From Acetobacter conturbans (GTDB lineage: Bacteria > Pseudomonadota > Alphaproteobacteria > Acetobacterales > Acetobacteraceae): a stretch of 43,031 nt of DNA. This document shows, piece after piece, positions 6,977-13,734 of the stretch. Location: positions 1 to 43,031 of the forward strand of contig NZ_WOSY01000020.1 in the NCBI RefSeq assembly GCF_011516755.1. Reading direction: 5' to 3'. The position numbers and the translations under genes were made by a program. Every line of letters begins with the position of its first letter. Position 1 is the first letter of the stretch. The notes beneath the pieces were generated by a model that did not search any database, had not been told where the DNA came from, and saw only the letters and a program-made list of their open reading frames with translations.

Positions 6977-9613
6977 ATGCGGCGTCACAGCTACCGTGCC
7001 TTCGACCGGGTGGCGTTTCAGGATCTCACCCTCTTCGCGATGCCGATCGCGCAGAACGTGACGCAGCCATCCCGTCTGGCCGTGATCTTGATCGACGAGA
7101 TGCGCCGCCGAAAGATCCTCCTGCCGTCGGTGACGGTGATCGAGGCGCTGGTGCGCCGCGCACGACAACAGGCAGATCAGCTTGTGCAGGATGTGCTGTC
7201 AGCCGACCTGACGCCCGATACCCGCTCTCGCCTGGACGGAATACTGGAGCGCCGCAGCGACCGCAGTGCCTCCTGGCTGTCGTGGCTGCGCAATCCGCCT
7301 CTGTCACCGGCATCGCGCAATGTGCTGCGTCTGCTGGAACGCCTTGATCATGTGAGGGCGTTGAAGCTGGACGCCTCGCGCGCCGCGACCATCCCGCGCA
7401 TGGCGTTCGACCGCCTGAGTGACGAGGCCGCCCGGATCACCCCCCAGCATCTGGCCGAGCTTCCCGTCGGTCGACGCCATGCCATTCTGGTGGCGGGTGG
7501 GATCCGGTTCGAAGAGATACTGACTGATGCCGCGCTGACGATGATGGATAAGCTGCTCGGCAGCATGATGCGTCGCGCCGAAAACCGCACGCGCGACAAG
7601 GCGATCGTCACGGTGCGATCACTGCAGGCGCAACTGCGCCTGCTGATGGCCTCGTGCCGTCACCTGATCGAGGCGCGCGCCCGAGGCATTGATTCGCTGT
7701 CGGCCATCACGGCGATCGATTGGCCGCGTCTGGACGAAGCAATTGGCAAGGCTGAAACCTTGACGGCGCCGGAAACGGTCGACCGCACGGCTGAACTCAT
7801 TGATCGGCACCGGTCCATTCGTCCGGCTATCGGGCCATTCCTCAACGCGTTCCAGTTTCGGGGTGGTCATGCCATGCAGGGGTTGCTGGAGGCGGTGCAG
7901 CTCATTGGCGATCTCTACCGCACCGGTAAACGTCGCTTGCCGGAAACGTGCCCGACCCGGTTCATCCCGCCGTCCTGGCGCGCCTTCGTCAGGCAGGATG
8001 GGGTGCTCGTGCGCCCAGCCTACGAGCTATGCGCTCTGATCCAGCTACGCGAGCGCCTGCGCGCTGGTGACGTCTGGCTGACGGAAAGCCGTCAGTACCG
8101 CGCCTTCGACAGCTATCTCTTGCCGGAGGCTACCTTTGCAGCGATGCGTACCCGTGGTCTGCTGCCCCTGGCGATCAACGGAACAGCCGAGGCCTTCCTC
8201 TCCCAACGGCGCGCCACGCTGGATACCGCGTTGATGCAAGTATCGGACTTGGCTCGACAGGGGAAACTGCCGCAGGTGCGCCTGGACGGAAGTGGCCTCG
8301 TGATTTCGCCGTTGAAAGCGATCACGCCCTCAGTCGTCGAGGATCTGCGGCGGGCTGCGTATAATCGGCTGCCACGGGTCAAGATCACCGATCTTCTGCT
8401 GGAGGTCGATTCCTGGACCGGCTTCACCGACTGTTTCACCCATCGGCGCTCCAGCCGTATCGCTGATGACAAGAACGCGCTGCTGACGGTGATCCTGGCG
8501 GACGGGATCAATCTCGGGCTGACTCGTATGGCCGATACCTGTCAGGGTGCTACCCTGCGCCAGCTGGCCCATCTGCATGACTGGCACATCAGCGAGACCG
8601 GCTATACCGAAGCGCTCGGCCGCCTCATCGAGGCGCATCGCACCGTGCCGCTGGCGGCATTGTGGGGCGACGGCACATCATCGTCGAGCGACGGACAGCA
8701 GTTTCTTGCCGGTGGCCGGGGTGCTGCGATCAGCGACATCAACGCGCGTAACGGCAGTGAACCGGGCGTGAGTTTCTACACCCATGTCTCCGATCAGTAT
8801 GATCCGTTTGCGACCCGGGTAATTGCCGCAACGGCCGGGGAAGCGCCGTATGTGCTGGACGGCCTGTTGTATCACGCGACCGGTGTATCGATCGAGGAAC
8901 ACTATACCGATACGGGCGGCGCCTCGGATCATGTCTTCGGGCTGATGCCGTTTTTCGGCTATCGGTTCGCACCCCGACTGCGGGATCTGAAAGAGCGCAA
9001 GCTGCATCTGCTGCCCGGCCAGATCCCGGGTGATCTTTTGGGCGGCATGACCGGTGATCCGATTGCGGCCGATCATGTCGCGGTGCACTGGAACGACGTT
9101 CTGCGTCTGACAACGTCCATTCGCAGCGGTACCGTGGCGGCCTCGGCCATGCTGCGCAAACTCGCATCCTATCCCCGGCAAAACGGTCTGGCGGTCGCCT
9201 TGCGCGAAATCGGCCGGATAGAGCGCTCGATCTTTATGCTCGACTGGATGCGGGATCTGGATTTGCGCCGACGGACCCAGGCCGGTCTCAACAAGGGCGA
9301 GGCCCGCAATGCGCTCGCCCGGGCGCTGTTCTTCAACCAGTTAGGTGAATTGCGGGACCGGCGTTTTGAAAATCAGGCCTACCGCGCATCGGGCCTGAAC
9401 CTGCTGGTCGCGGCAATCATTCTCTGGAACACGCGCTATCTGCAAGCCGCCATCCAGTCACTCGGCATTCCCGATGATCTGGCGCGGCATATCGCGCCGC
9501 TCGGCTGGGAGCATATCTCCCTGACGGGCGACTATCGGTGGAACGTCGAGGAACAACCGGAAACCGGAAAGCTGCGGCCGCTCCGGATGCCTGCTTCCTT
9601 GCTGGCTGCATGA
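6977..9613 (+). CDS. tnpA: Tn3-family transposase, N-terminally truncated
   Basis: This 878-aa frame covers most of a Tn3 TnpA. Candidate acidic catalytic residues are D509 (VILADGINLG), D565 (ALWGDGTS) and the glutamate at about 791 (QLGELRDR). The conserved tail SGLNLLVAAIILWNTRYL and WEHISLTGDY is present. Transposase-like sequence without a start codon extends upstream to about 6932 (CARRDETRRSHLAAL). Aligned by eye to the second transposase, about 99 N-terminal residues are missing altogether, and the first ATG at 6977 drops about 15 more. The lost part belongs to the end-binding domain, so independent activity is doubtful. The gene ends 31 bases before its terminal repeat. Confidence 0.85.
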   Translation: MRRHSYRAFDRVAFQDLTLFAMPIAQNVTQPSRLAVILIDEMRRRKILLPSVTVIEALVRRARQQADQLVQDVLSADLTPDTRSRLDGILERRSDRSASWLSWLRNPPLSPASRNVLRLLERLDHVRALKLDASRAATIPRMAFDRLSDEAARITPQHLAELPVGRRHAILVAGGIRFEEILTDAALTMMDKLLGSMMRRAENRTRDKAIVTVRSLQAQLRLLMASCRHLIEARARGIDSLSAITAIDWPRLDEAIGKAETLTAPETVDRTAELIDRHRSIRPAIGPFLNAFQFRGGHAMQGLLEAVQLIGDLYRTGKRRLPETCPTRFIPPSWRAFVRQDGVLVRPAYELCALIQLRERLRAGDVWLTESRQYRAFDSYLLPEATFAAMRTRGLLPLAINGTAEAFLSQRRATLDTALMQVSDLARQGKLPQVRLDGSGLVISPLKAITPSVVEDLRRAAYNRLPRVKITDLLLEVDSWTGFTDCFTHRRSSRIADDKNALLTVILADGINLGLTRMADTCQGATLRQLAHLHDWHISETGYTEALGRLIEAHRTVPLAALWGDGTSSSSDGQQFLAGGRGAAISDINARNGSEPGVSFYTHVSDQYDPFATRVIAATAGEAPYVLDGLLYHATGVSIEEHYTDTGGASDHVFGLMPFFGYRFAPRLRDLKERKLHLLPGQIPGDLLGGMTGDPIAADHVAVHWNDVLRLTTSIRSGTVAASAMLRKLASYPRQNGLAVALREIGRIERSIFMLDWMRDLDLRRRTQAGLNKGEARNALARALFFNQLGELRDRRFENQAYRASGLNLLVAAIILWNTRYLQAAIQSLGIPDDLARHIAPLGWEHISLTGDYRWNVEEQPETGKLRPLRMPASLLAA

Positions 9614-9644
9614 CTTCGAACGGGATGTTCTTCAGGCGTTCACC

Positions 9645-9682
9645 CTAAGCGTACGTAAAACGCACTTTCGTGTAGTCAGCCC
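9645..9682 (-). repeat. Tn3-type terminal inverted repeat
   Basis: Read on the minus strand, this 38-bp end starts GGGCTGACTACACGAAAGTG and finishes with ACGTACGCTTAG. That matches the classic Tn3 end pattern, a GGG start and an ACGTTAAG-like inner end. Its first 25 bases match 40213-40237 at 23 positions. It lies 31 bases after the tnpA stop, as expected. Confidence 0.85.
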
Positions 9683-9687
9683 AAGCG
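9683..9687. repeat. 5-bp target-site duplication, copy 1
   Basis: AAGCG directly adjoins the GGG-end of the terminal repeat. The same five bases in the same orientation adjoin the other end at 40208-40212. Joining the outer flanks across one copy restores an open reading frame. Confidence 0.85.
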
Positions 9688-9717
9688 GAGCAGAGCGTCA
9701 TAACCGGGGGGTGTCAT
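9683..9717 (-). pseudogene. 5' fragment of the transposon-split small gene
   Basis: An ATG at 9715-9717 opens the codons MTPPGYDALL, then the target duplication contributes the next codon and a half, and the transposon end interrupts. Joined to 39952-40207 across one AAGCG copy, the frame continues as MTPPGYDALLRLVEIAKGDT and yields a 96-aa protein. The ATG overlaps the stop codon of the 9714-10139 gene by four bases (ATGA). The intact gene was therefore the last member of the operon with higBA and that gene. Confidence 0.8.
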
Positions 9718-10139
9718 GTACGGTTGCCTTCTGGTTTTGCTTGGAGGTCAGCCTTGACGCGCTCAAGAGCCTGTCGGACAGGCATCACAAATTCGGGCGG
9801 TAGGCGCGCAGTAAACCCGGCTCGAATATCAAGCCCGGCCTTTACAATCAGTTGCCGCGCCCATGCGGTAAGCACGCCGTCATCGGTAATCGACACAGCA
9901 TCGTCCGGCGAGAAAGGAAAATATCTGTCGCCCTGAATGATGCTTGCTAGTTCGCCGGGGTGGTCATCGCTCCATTCGGCATCAATGTTGATGCAATACC
10001 GCGTCCGATCGCGAGATATATCGAACGTCAGCCGGAAATTCCTGAAATTACTATCGGCAACCACGTAACTGGAACCGAACTTGTCGGAACGACGACCACA
10101 CAGGACGCCATTGACTTCGCTAAAAGTCTCAAAGGTCAC
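9714..10139 (-). CDS. Hypothetical protein downstream of higBA
   Basis: I do not recognise this 141-aa protein. It is predicted soluble, with a beta-rich N-terminal half and an amphipathic C-terminal helix region (about residues 112-135). There is no signal peptide. It starts 15 bases after the higA stop and overlaps the split gene downstream by four bases. It therefore appears to belong to a four-gene minus-strand operon, higB-higA-this gene-split gene. Confidence 0.6.
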   Translation of the reverse strand: MTFETFSEVNGVLCGRRSDKFGSSYVVADSNFRNFRLTFDISRDRTRYCINIDAEWSDDHPGELASIIQGDRYFPFSPDDAVSITDDGVLTAWARQLIVKAGLDIRAGFTARLPPEFVMPVRQALERVKADLQAKPEGNRT

Positions 10140-10154
10140 GGGGCGGCCCTCCTA

Positions 10155-10442
10155 CTATCGGGCCGCAGATTGCAACGCCTGAATAGGCGGTTGCTCATGC
10201 TGCATCGCGTTCCACAGGTCATAATTGGCCTGCATGACGATCCAGCTACGGGCCGTTCCCGTTCCTGCCTTTTCCAGCCGCACGGCCAGATCGGGGCTGA
10301 TAGCTGCCTTCCCGTTCAGAACGCGCGACAGGGCCACGCGAGACATTCCGAGCCGGTCGGCAGCGTCTTTCACAGACAAGCCAAGCGGGCCGATAACTTC
10401 ATCCTTGAGGACTTCGCCGGGGTGGGGAGGATTGTGCATCAT
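10155..10442 (-). CDS. higA: HigA-type antitoxin (XRE HTH)
   Basis: This 95-aa protein begins MMHNPPHPGEVLKDEVI, the usual HigA/VapI N-terminus. A helix-turn-helix follows (LSVKDAADRLGMSRVALSRVLNGKAAIS). HigA antitoxins neutralise HigB and repress the operon. The start at 10442 was chosen because AGGAA lies about 7 bases upstream, just after the higB stop. The order toxin-before-antitoxin is typical of hig loci. It probably stabilises the plasmid. Confidence 0.9.
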   Translation of the reverse strand: MMHNPPHPGEVLKDEVIGPLGLSVKDAADRLGMSRVALSRVLNGKAAISPDLAVRLEKAGTGTARSWIVMQANYDLWNAMQHEQPPIQALQSAAR

Positions 10443-10452
10443 TGCCGCGTTC

Positions 10453-10731
10453 CTAATGATAATCCTGATAGTCAACTAATTCCGCATCCGCGCCGACGAA
10501 TCGGAACGTAACGCGCCAATTTCCATTGACCCACACGGACCAATGATCCCGCAGGTCGCCCCGAAGGGCATGGAGTTTGAAGCCGGGGAGGTTCATGTCG
10601 TCCGGCCCTGCCGACGCATCGAGGCGGCCGAGAATGTTCCGCAGCTTCTTTGCGTGCGCTGGCTGTATCCCGCGCATTGATCCTGCACGGAAAAATTGTT
10701 CCAGCCCCTTGTGTCGGAAACTGATAATCAT
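10453..10731 (-). CDS. higB: HigB-type toxin (RelE superfamily)
   Basis: This 92-aa protein has the HigB/RelE plasmid-killer pattern: an opening ISFRHKGLEQFF, the central MNLPGFKLHALRGDLRDHWS, and the terminal WRVTFRFVGADAELVDYQDYH. HigB toxins are mRNA endonucleases acting at the ribosome. It is the first gene of the operon and sits ten bases upstream of higA. A palindrome lies immediately before its start codon. Confidence 0.9.
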   Translation of the reverse strand: MIISFRHKGLEQFFRAGSMRGIQPAHAKKLRNILGRLDASAGPDDMNLPGFKLHALRGDLRDHWSVWVNGNWRVTFRFVGADAELVDYQDYH

Positions 10732-10753
10732 GCGTTACTGTATCGCGTAACGC
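10732..10753. promoter_or_regulatory. Candidate HigA operator
   Basis: GCGTTAC and GTAACGC form a perfect inverted repeat separated by eight bases. The repeat abuts the higB start codon. Its position and symmetry fit autorepression by HigA, known for hig operons. The assignment is an inference. Confidence 0.55.
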
Positions 10754-10773
10754 TACACGATGCAAGAACATAG

Positions 10774-10833
10774 TGCGGGCAATCGCCCCCCCCTCGTTAT
10801 GTCCGGGGGAGATGCGGGCAATCACCCCCCCCT
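10774..10833 (+). repeat. C-tract repeats, copies 1-2 of 8
   Basis: Two copies of TGCGGGCAATC(G/A)CCCCCCC start at 10774 and 10813. They lie between higB and the stop of the SprT-like gene. Six more copies occur at 11604-11786 in the same orientation. Confidence 0.8.
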
Positions 10834-10839
10834 CGCCTT

Positions 10840-11541
10840 CTAGTCCGCCGGGACCAGCGGAGCCGCTTCGCAGTTCTCACCGCCACATAGAAGCCGTAAG
10901 CCCGGCTTCCCCCATGCCTGGGCCGCACAGATCGGGCACGCGAACTTAACGCGGTTGCTTTTGTTCTTTGGCTCCGCGCCTTCGCCTTCGCCTTCGCCCT
11001 CACCTTCCCCGCCCTCGCTCCCGCCAGCAGCGCCCGGAACGCGGGGCGGAAAGCGGTCTATCCATGACAGGGTGTAATCCGACCCGATAAGCGAGCCACA
11101 CGACACGGCAAACCTGCCGTCCGGGTTGATAATGTGCGTCATGCGGTCGCCGGTCATTTTGCCGCCCGGCTCGCCCGTATCCGTAGGAGTAAGCCCCAGA
11201 TCAATCATTTTCGTGGCCCACTCTTTATTGTGGTATCGCCCACGTCCCGGCTTGCCGTTGTGGGCTTGCCACAAGTGGACCATCTCATGCACGAGCGTTG
11301 ACAGGCTTTCCTCAATACTACGCACGCCAAAAAACGCGGGGTTCAAGGCGATTTCGTCCGTGATCGTCTTATCTCTATGTTCAAACCGCTCGCTTGAGAA
11401 ATATCCATAAGTCTTTTTCTCTCTCTGTAGAGTGATAAGACATGGCGGCAACTGTCCATCGAACAAATCCGCGTTGAAATGATCGTATGCGGTTTGCAAT
11501 TCGCGATAGGTGGTATCGGTCGGATGATTGTTTTTCAGCAT
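10840..11541 (-). CDS. SprT-like zinc metalloprotease domain protein
   Basis: This 233-aa protein has the SprT core: a Zn-binding HEMVHLWQAH motif (about residues 85-94) preceded by LQTAYDHFNADLFDGQLPPC. A C-terminal zinc-ribbon-like part carries two cysteine pairs (CPICAAQAW and CGGENCEA). SprT/Spartan domains act in DNA-protein crosslink handling. The role of plasmid-borne versions is not established. A (GE)n low-complexity run, encoded by a 6-bp tandem repeat near 10980-11000, joins the two parts. The start at 11541 has AGGAG upstream and lies just after a 35-bp palindrome. Confidence 0.75.
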   Translation of the reverse strand: MLKNNHPTDTTYRELQTAYDHFNADLFDGQLPPCLITLQREKKTYGYFSSERFEHRDKTITDEIALNPAFFGVRSIEESLSTLVHEMVHLWQAHNGKPGRGRYHNKEWATKMIDLGLTPTDTGEPGGKMTGDRMTHIINPDGRFAVSCGSLIGSDYTLSWIDRFPPRVPGAAGGSEGGEGEGEGEGEGAEPKNKSNRVKFACPICAAQAWGKPGLRLLCGGENCEAAPLVPAD

Positions 11542-11551
11542 GGCCCGCTCC

Positions 11552-11586
11552 TGTATTGTGCAATACAAATTGTATTGCACAATACA
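11552..11586. promoter_or_regulatory. Perfect 16-bp-arm palindrome, candidate operator
   Basis: TGTATTGTGCAATACA and TGTATTGCACAATACA are exact reverse complements separated by AAT. The palindrome lies 11 bases before the SprT-like start codon, so it probably overlaps that gene's promoter. The same core, ATTGTGCAATAC, occurs inside the StbA-like gene at 18462-18473. Confidence 0.65.
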
Positions 11587-11589
11587 ATC

Positions 11590-12062
11590 CATCGCAAGGA
11601 AAATGCGGGCAATCGCCCCCCCTATGTTCCCGGCACCAGATCGAGGCCCTGTCGGTGGATAAACAATTTATCCACGGGCCATTACCCCCCCTAAATGCGG
11701 TCCATTACCCCCCCCTAGTGCGGGCCATTACCCCCCCCTAATGCGGGCAATCGCCCCCCGGACGATACGGGCCATTACCCCCCCCCTAAAACCGATAGAC
11801 TCACCCGGTAGCTTAACCTCTAAAAATACCTATAGATTTTTCCTGTAGCTGGCAGAGCAAGCCCGTGGATTTGTGGATAGCCCCTGCGGGGCCGGGCGGC
11901 AGGGCCGCCCTCTATCCACAAGTCCACCGGCACAACAACAGCAATCAATTAAATTTTTAGGAAAATGGATAAGTACGCTAAGACTCACACGCGGCTCCGG
12001 CTCACCGGGCCGCTTTCGTTGTGGTTGACGAAATAGGCCCCGGGGCTTGCCGGTCCCGGGGC
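11590..12062. other. Candidate vegetative replication origin (oriV)
   Basis: This gene-free region combines several origin hallmarks. It has the six C-tract repeats and a 21-bp perfect palindrome, GTGGATAAA-CAA-TTTATCCAC, at 11655-11675. An AT-rich patch follows at 11815-11842. Two DnaA-box-like arms, TTGTGGATAG (11871-11880) and CTATCCACAA (11912-11921), face each other across a GC-rich hairpin. The E. coli DnaA box consensus is TTATCCACA. RepA is encoded far away at 39006. The role is inferred. Confidence 0.55.
11604..11786 (+). repeat. C-tract repeats, copies 3-8 (iteron-like)
   Basis: Copies start at about 11604, 11675, 11696, 11719, 11742 and 11766. Each follows (T/C)GCGGGC(C/A)AT(T/C)(A/G) plus a run of C. 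Four are spaced 21-24 bases apart, about two helical turns. All eight copies in the window have the same orientation. They sit beside DnaA-box-like inverted repeats, so they may be iterons of the replication origin. Confidence 0.7.
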
Positions 12063-12075
12063 CACCCGTAAAATA

Positions 12076-12109
12076 TATTGACTGCTATTGACCATAAGTA
12101 TATGACTGG
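12076..12109 (+). promoter_or_regulatory. korA-like promoter with tandem TATTGAC (copy 1 of 5)
   Basis: TATTGAC occurs at 12076-12082 and 12086-12092, exactly ten bases apart. The first TTGACT, followed after 17 bases by TATGAC, makes a sigma-70-like promoter. The second repeat then falls in the spacer, where a bound protein would block RNA polymerase. This copy lacks the leader hairpin of the other four. Confidence 0.6.
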
Positions 12110-12142
12110 ACCGGATCAGTCATCACAACGGCAGGCAAGATC

Positions 12143-12445
12143 ATGTCAACCATGACCAATGCAGAGTTTTCCGCTCTGGCTAAAAAACTCACCCGTATGG
12201 AACCTGAAAGCCTCGAAATAGCCCGGGCTGTTCTGGTCGATGGACGGCAGCAAAAAGATGTTGCTCAGGAATATAACCTGACAAAGCAGCGTCTTTCGCA
12301 GATCATGCGTCGAATGATGTTGGCGCGGGCTGACGTTCCGGCAGGATGGACGAAGGTTGAAGTGTGGTTGCCTCCCTCGGCCGCGCGGGAAGTTAAGGCG
12401 ATTGAGGAACGCGAGCGTCAGGCGTTAAGCGCAGAGGCGCAATAA
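12143..12445 (+). CDS. korA: KorA/TrfB-like transcriptional repressor
   Basis: This 100-aa protein follows the IncP KorA plan closely: an N-terminal F..L.KKL...E.ESLEIARAVLVDGRQQ, then a helix-turn-helix (KDVAQEYNLTKQRLSQIMRR), then a short AGWTKVEVWLPPSAA dimerisation-like segment. KorA is a global plasmid repressor in RK2. The gene heads a series of five units that share the same tandem TATTGAC promoter element, including its own. It is the obvious candidate to repress them all. That link is inferred from position and repeat distribution. Confidence 0.8.
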   Translation: MSTMTNAEFSALAKKLTRMEPESLEIARAVLVDGRQQKDVAQEYNLTKQRLSQIMRRMMLARADVPAGWTKVEVWLPPSAAREVKAIEERERQALSAEAQ

Positions 12446-12460
12446 AAAACAACATAAATC

Positions 12461-12500
12461 TATTGACCGCTATTGACTAGATGGCGGTATTTATGTATTG
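12461..12500 (+). promoter_or_regulatory. Tandem TATTGAC promoter, copy 2
   Basis: Repeats lie at 12461-12467 and 12471-12477. The second supplies a -35 TTGACT, and TATTGT follows after exactly 17 bases as a -10. The region from about 12452 to the start codon is nearly identical to copy 5 (15078-15190). Confidence 0.65.
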
Positions 12501-12507
12501 TCTAAGT

Positions 12508-12540
12508 GTTCTCAAGAACTGGCGGCAACCAGTTGGGAAC
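12508..12540 (+). ncRNA. Structured 5' leader hairpin, copy 1 of 4
   Basis: GTTCTCA...TGGGAAC forms an outer stem with one G-U pair. ACTGG/CCAGT forms an inner stem around the invariant loop CGGCAA. A three-base bulge AGA lies on the 5' side. The leader is followed by ACAACCACAACGGAGACAATA and the ATG, so it belongs to the 5' UTR. Confidence 0.6.
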
Positions 12541-12563
12541 ACAACCACAACGGAGACAATACA

Positions 12564-12710
12564 ATGTCAACCCAACACATCAGAACCCATGAAAATCCCT
12601 CTCCCGTTCCTGCCTGGGCGGCCGCCAAAGAAATAGGCGGTTTCGTGCTGGAAGGCATCGCATTTGCGGCCTTTGCCGTCCTGTTCTGCCTGTTCGTCGC
12701 AGTCATCTAA
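12564..12710 (+). CDS. Small single-span membrane protein
   Basis: This 48-aa protein has a polar N-terminus and one strong hydrophobic helix (about residues 25-47, GGFVLEGIAFAAFAVLFCLFVAVI). The start follows the shared leader with GGAG eight bases upstream. I do not recognise a family. It is the first gene of its cassette and precedes a hypothetical gene after a GC-rich hairpin. Leading-region position suggests early expression on entry into a new host. Confidence 0.6.
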   Translation: MSTQHIRTHENPSPVPAWAAAKEIGGFVLEGIAFAAFAVLFCLFVAVI

Positions 12711-12769
12711 CCGAAGGAGGAAGGCCGGGGCGACGCCCCGGCCGACCCCGCACACAGGGAGCGGAAGCC

Positions 12770-13144
12770 GTGAGATTTGTTCGATGGCCGCTAGGCGAGC
12801 GCGTGACGGATGCGGACACACTGGCCCGCCTCACGCAGACCCCACAGATTCCCGCGCGTGGGGAGGCGCTGGAGCCTATGACGCTGTTTCCCGACACAAT
12901 CCACCAGACGCCCAAGCGGGCGGCATTGTGGACGCGCGAGCAGGCTTACAGCCGGACCCGGCGGGCAAAGGCATGGCGGAAGGTCCGGCGGATGGTCGAG
13001 GCCCTGCCGGACGAGGAACGGGCGGATTTCTTGACCGTCTGGCGAGCGCCGGGGGCGCGGAGATTATACCCGGGAACGCCTCGGGGTGTGGCTGAATTTC
13101 TGGCCTTGGTCCTAGAAGATGACAAAATAAAAGAGCAGTTTTGA
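12770..13144 (+). CDS. Hypothetical protein, basic, leading region
   Basis: This 124-aa frame starts at a GTG with GGGAGCGG upstream. It is rich in arginine in the centre (REQAYSRTRRAKAWRKVRRM), followed by an acidic-hydrophobic helix (VEALPDEERADFLTVW). I do not recognise it. Another open frame overlaps it (12664-13095), but this one ends just before the next promoter copy and has the better codon pattern. It follows the small membrane protein gene across a GC-rich hairpin at 12723-12743. Confidence 0.5.
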   Translation: MRFVRWPLGERVTDADTLARLTQTPQIPARGEALEPMTLFPDTIHQTPKRAALWTREQAYSRTRRAKAWRKVRRMVEALPDEERADFLTVWRAPGARRLYPGTPRGVAEFLALVLEDDKIKEQF

Positions 13145-13155
13145 CTATATAAATC

Positions 13156-13195
13156 TATTGACTACTATTGACTAAGAGGACGTATCCGGATATTC
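13156..13195 (+). promoter_or_regulatory. Tandem TATTGAC promoter, copy 3
   Basis: Repeats lie at 13156-13162 and 13166-13172. TTGACT is followed after 17 bases by TATTCT. This promoter drives the klcA-like gene through the shared leader. Confidence 0.65.
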
Positions 13196-13202
13196 TACAA
13201 GT

Positions 13203-13235
13203 GTTCCCGAGAACTGGCGGCAACCAGTCGGGAAC
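13203..13235 (+). ncRNA. Structured 5' leader hairpin, copy 2
   Basis: The outer stem is GTTCCCG/CGGGAAC and the inner stem ACTGG/CCAGT around CGGCAA, with the AGA bulge. Compared with copies 1 and 4 the last outer pair is G-C in place of A-T, a compensatory change. Confidence 0.6.
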
Positions 13236-13258
13236 ACAACCACAACGGAGACAATAGA

Positions 13259-13687
13259 ATGTCTGGAAAGATTACCCTCACCATTGTTCCGCAGGCCGAG
13301 CGGTTTGCGTTCCTGCCTGCCATGTTCGGGAATAGTGTTTACCTGCAAGGCGAAGCGCAGGTGTACGACCACATGACCAAGTTTTGCGCCGAATATACCG
13401 GCGGATATTGGAAATATGGCATCTTGAGCAACGGCGGCCATGTCATGTTGCCAGAGATGGAAGAAGCGCGCGTCAGGTTCTCCGTTCCAGAGAATTTTCA
13501 CAGCAGCTTCATGACGCCAGACGCGGCCGGGATTGCGTGCTGTCTGTTCGTCCTGTCTCACCTGTCGTTTGCGCTTTATGGCGAAAACCCGACCGCGTGC
13601 GATCTGGTGATAGAGCGGTTTCACCAGTTGCGGGATTACGCCCTTGAGCATCCCGAACGCGAGCAGATTTTGGACGCGATCGACTGA
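13259..13687 (+). CDS. klcA: Antirestriction protein, KlcA/ArdB family
   Basis: This 142-aa protein carries the KlcA/ArdB hallmarks: LPAMFGNSVYLQGEAQVYDHM, then YTGGYWKYGILSNGGHVMLPEM, then MTPDAAGIACCLFVLSHLSFAL and a C-terminal FHQLRDYALEHPEREQILDAID. Members inhibit type I restriction in vivo and help incoming plasmid DNA survive. Family length is about 140 aa, so it looks complete. It starts directly after the shared leader. This is the clearest functional clue to the purpose of the whole cassette regulon. Confidence 0.88.
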   Translation: MSGKITLTIVPQAERFAFLPAMFGNSVYLQGEAQVYDHMTKFCAEYTGGYWKYGILSNGGHVMLPEMEEARVRFSVPENFHSSFMTPDAAGIACCLFVLSHLSFALYGENPTACDLVIERFHQLRDYALEHPEREQILDAID

Positions 13688-13734
13688 CCACCAGCCCCGG
13701 CCCCGGCCGGGGCTTCCGTGAGGGAGGAAGACAA

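Larger units (their letters stand above)
1..9682. mobile_element. Tn3-family transposon, right-hand part with thiosulfate-oxidation cargo
   Basis: This segment runs from the window edge to a Tn3-type terminal inverted repeat at 9645-9682. It contains the sulfur cargo genes and a Tn3 resolvase/transposase pair. Its other terminus is at 40213, and both termini abut the same 5-bp sequence AAGCG, the target duplication size known for Tn3-family elements. In a circular molecule this segment is continuous with 40213-43031. Part of the second Tn3 module must lie outside the window. The extent of the element is inferred from the ends and the split target gene, not from one contiguous reading. Confidence 0.75.

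Noticed and set aside
6569..7168. Minus-strand open frame spanning the tnpR/tnpA junction
   Set aside because: It overlaps both real genes in another frame and its translation shows no recombinase motif. It looked at first like a frameshifted resolvase start, but a deletion that also removed the tnpA start explains both genes better.
10472..10825. Minus-strand frame of 117 aa overlapping higB
   Set aside because: It is out of frame with the clearly recognisable HigB toxin and spans the operator and the C-tract repeats.
12664..13095. Alternative plus-strand frame of 143 aa
   Set aside because: It overlaps the 12770-13144 frame, starts inside the small membrane protein gene, and is rich in G, P, S and R without structure.
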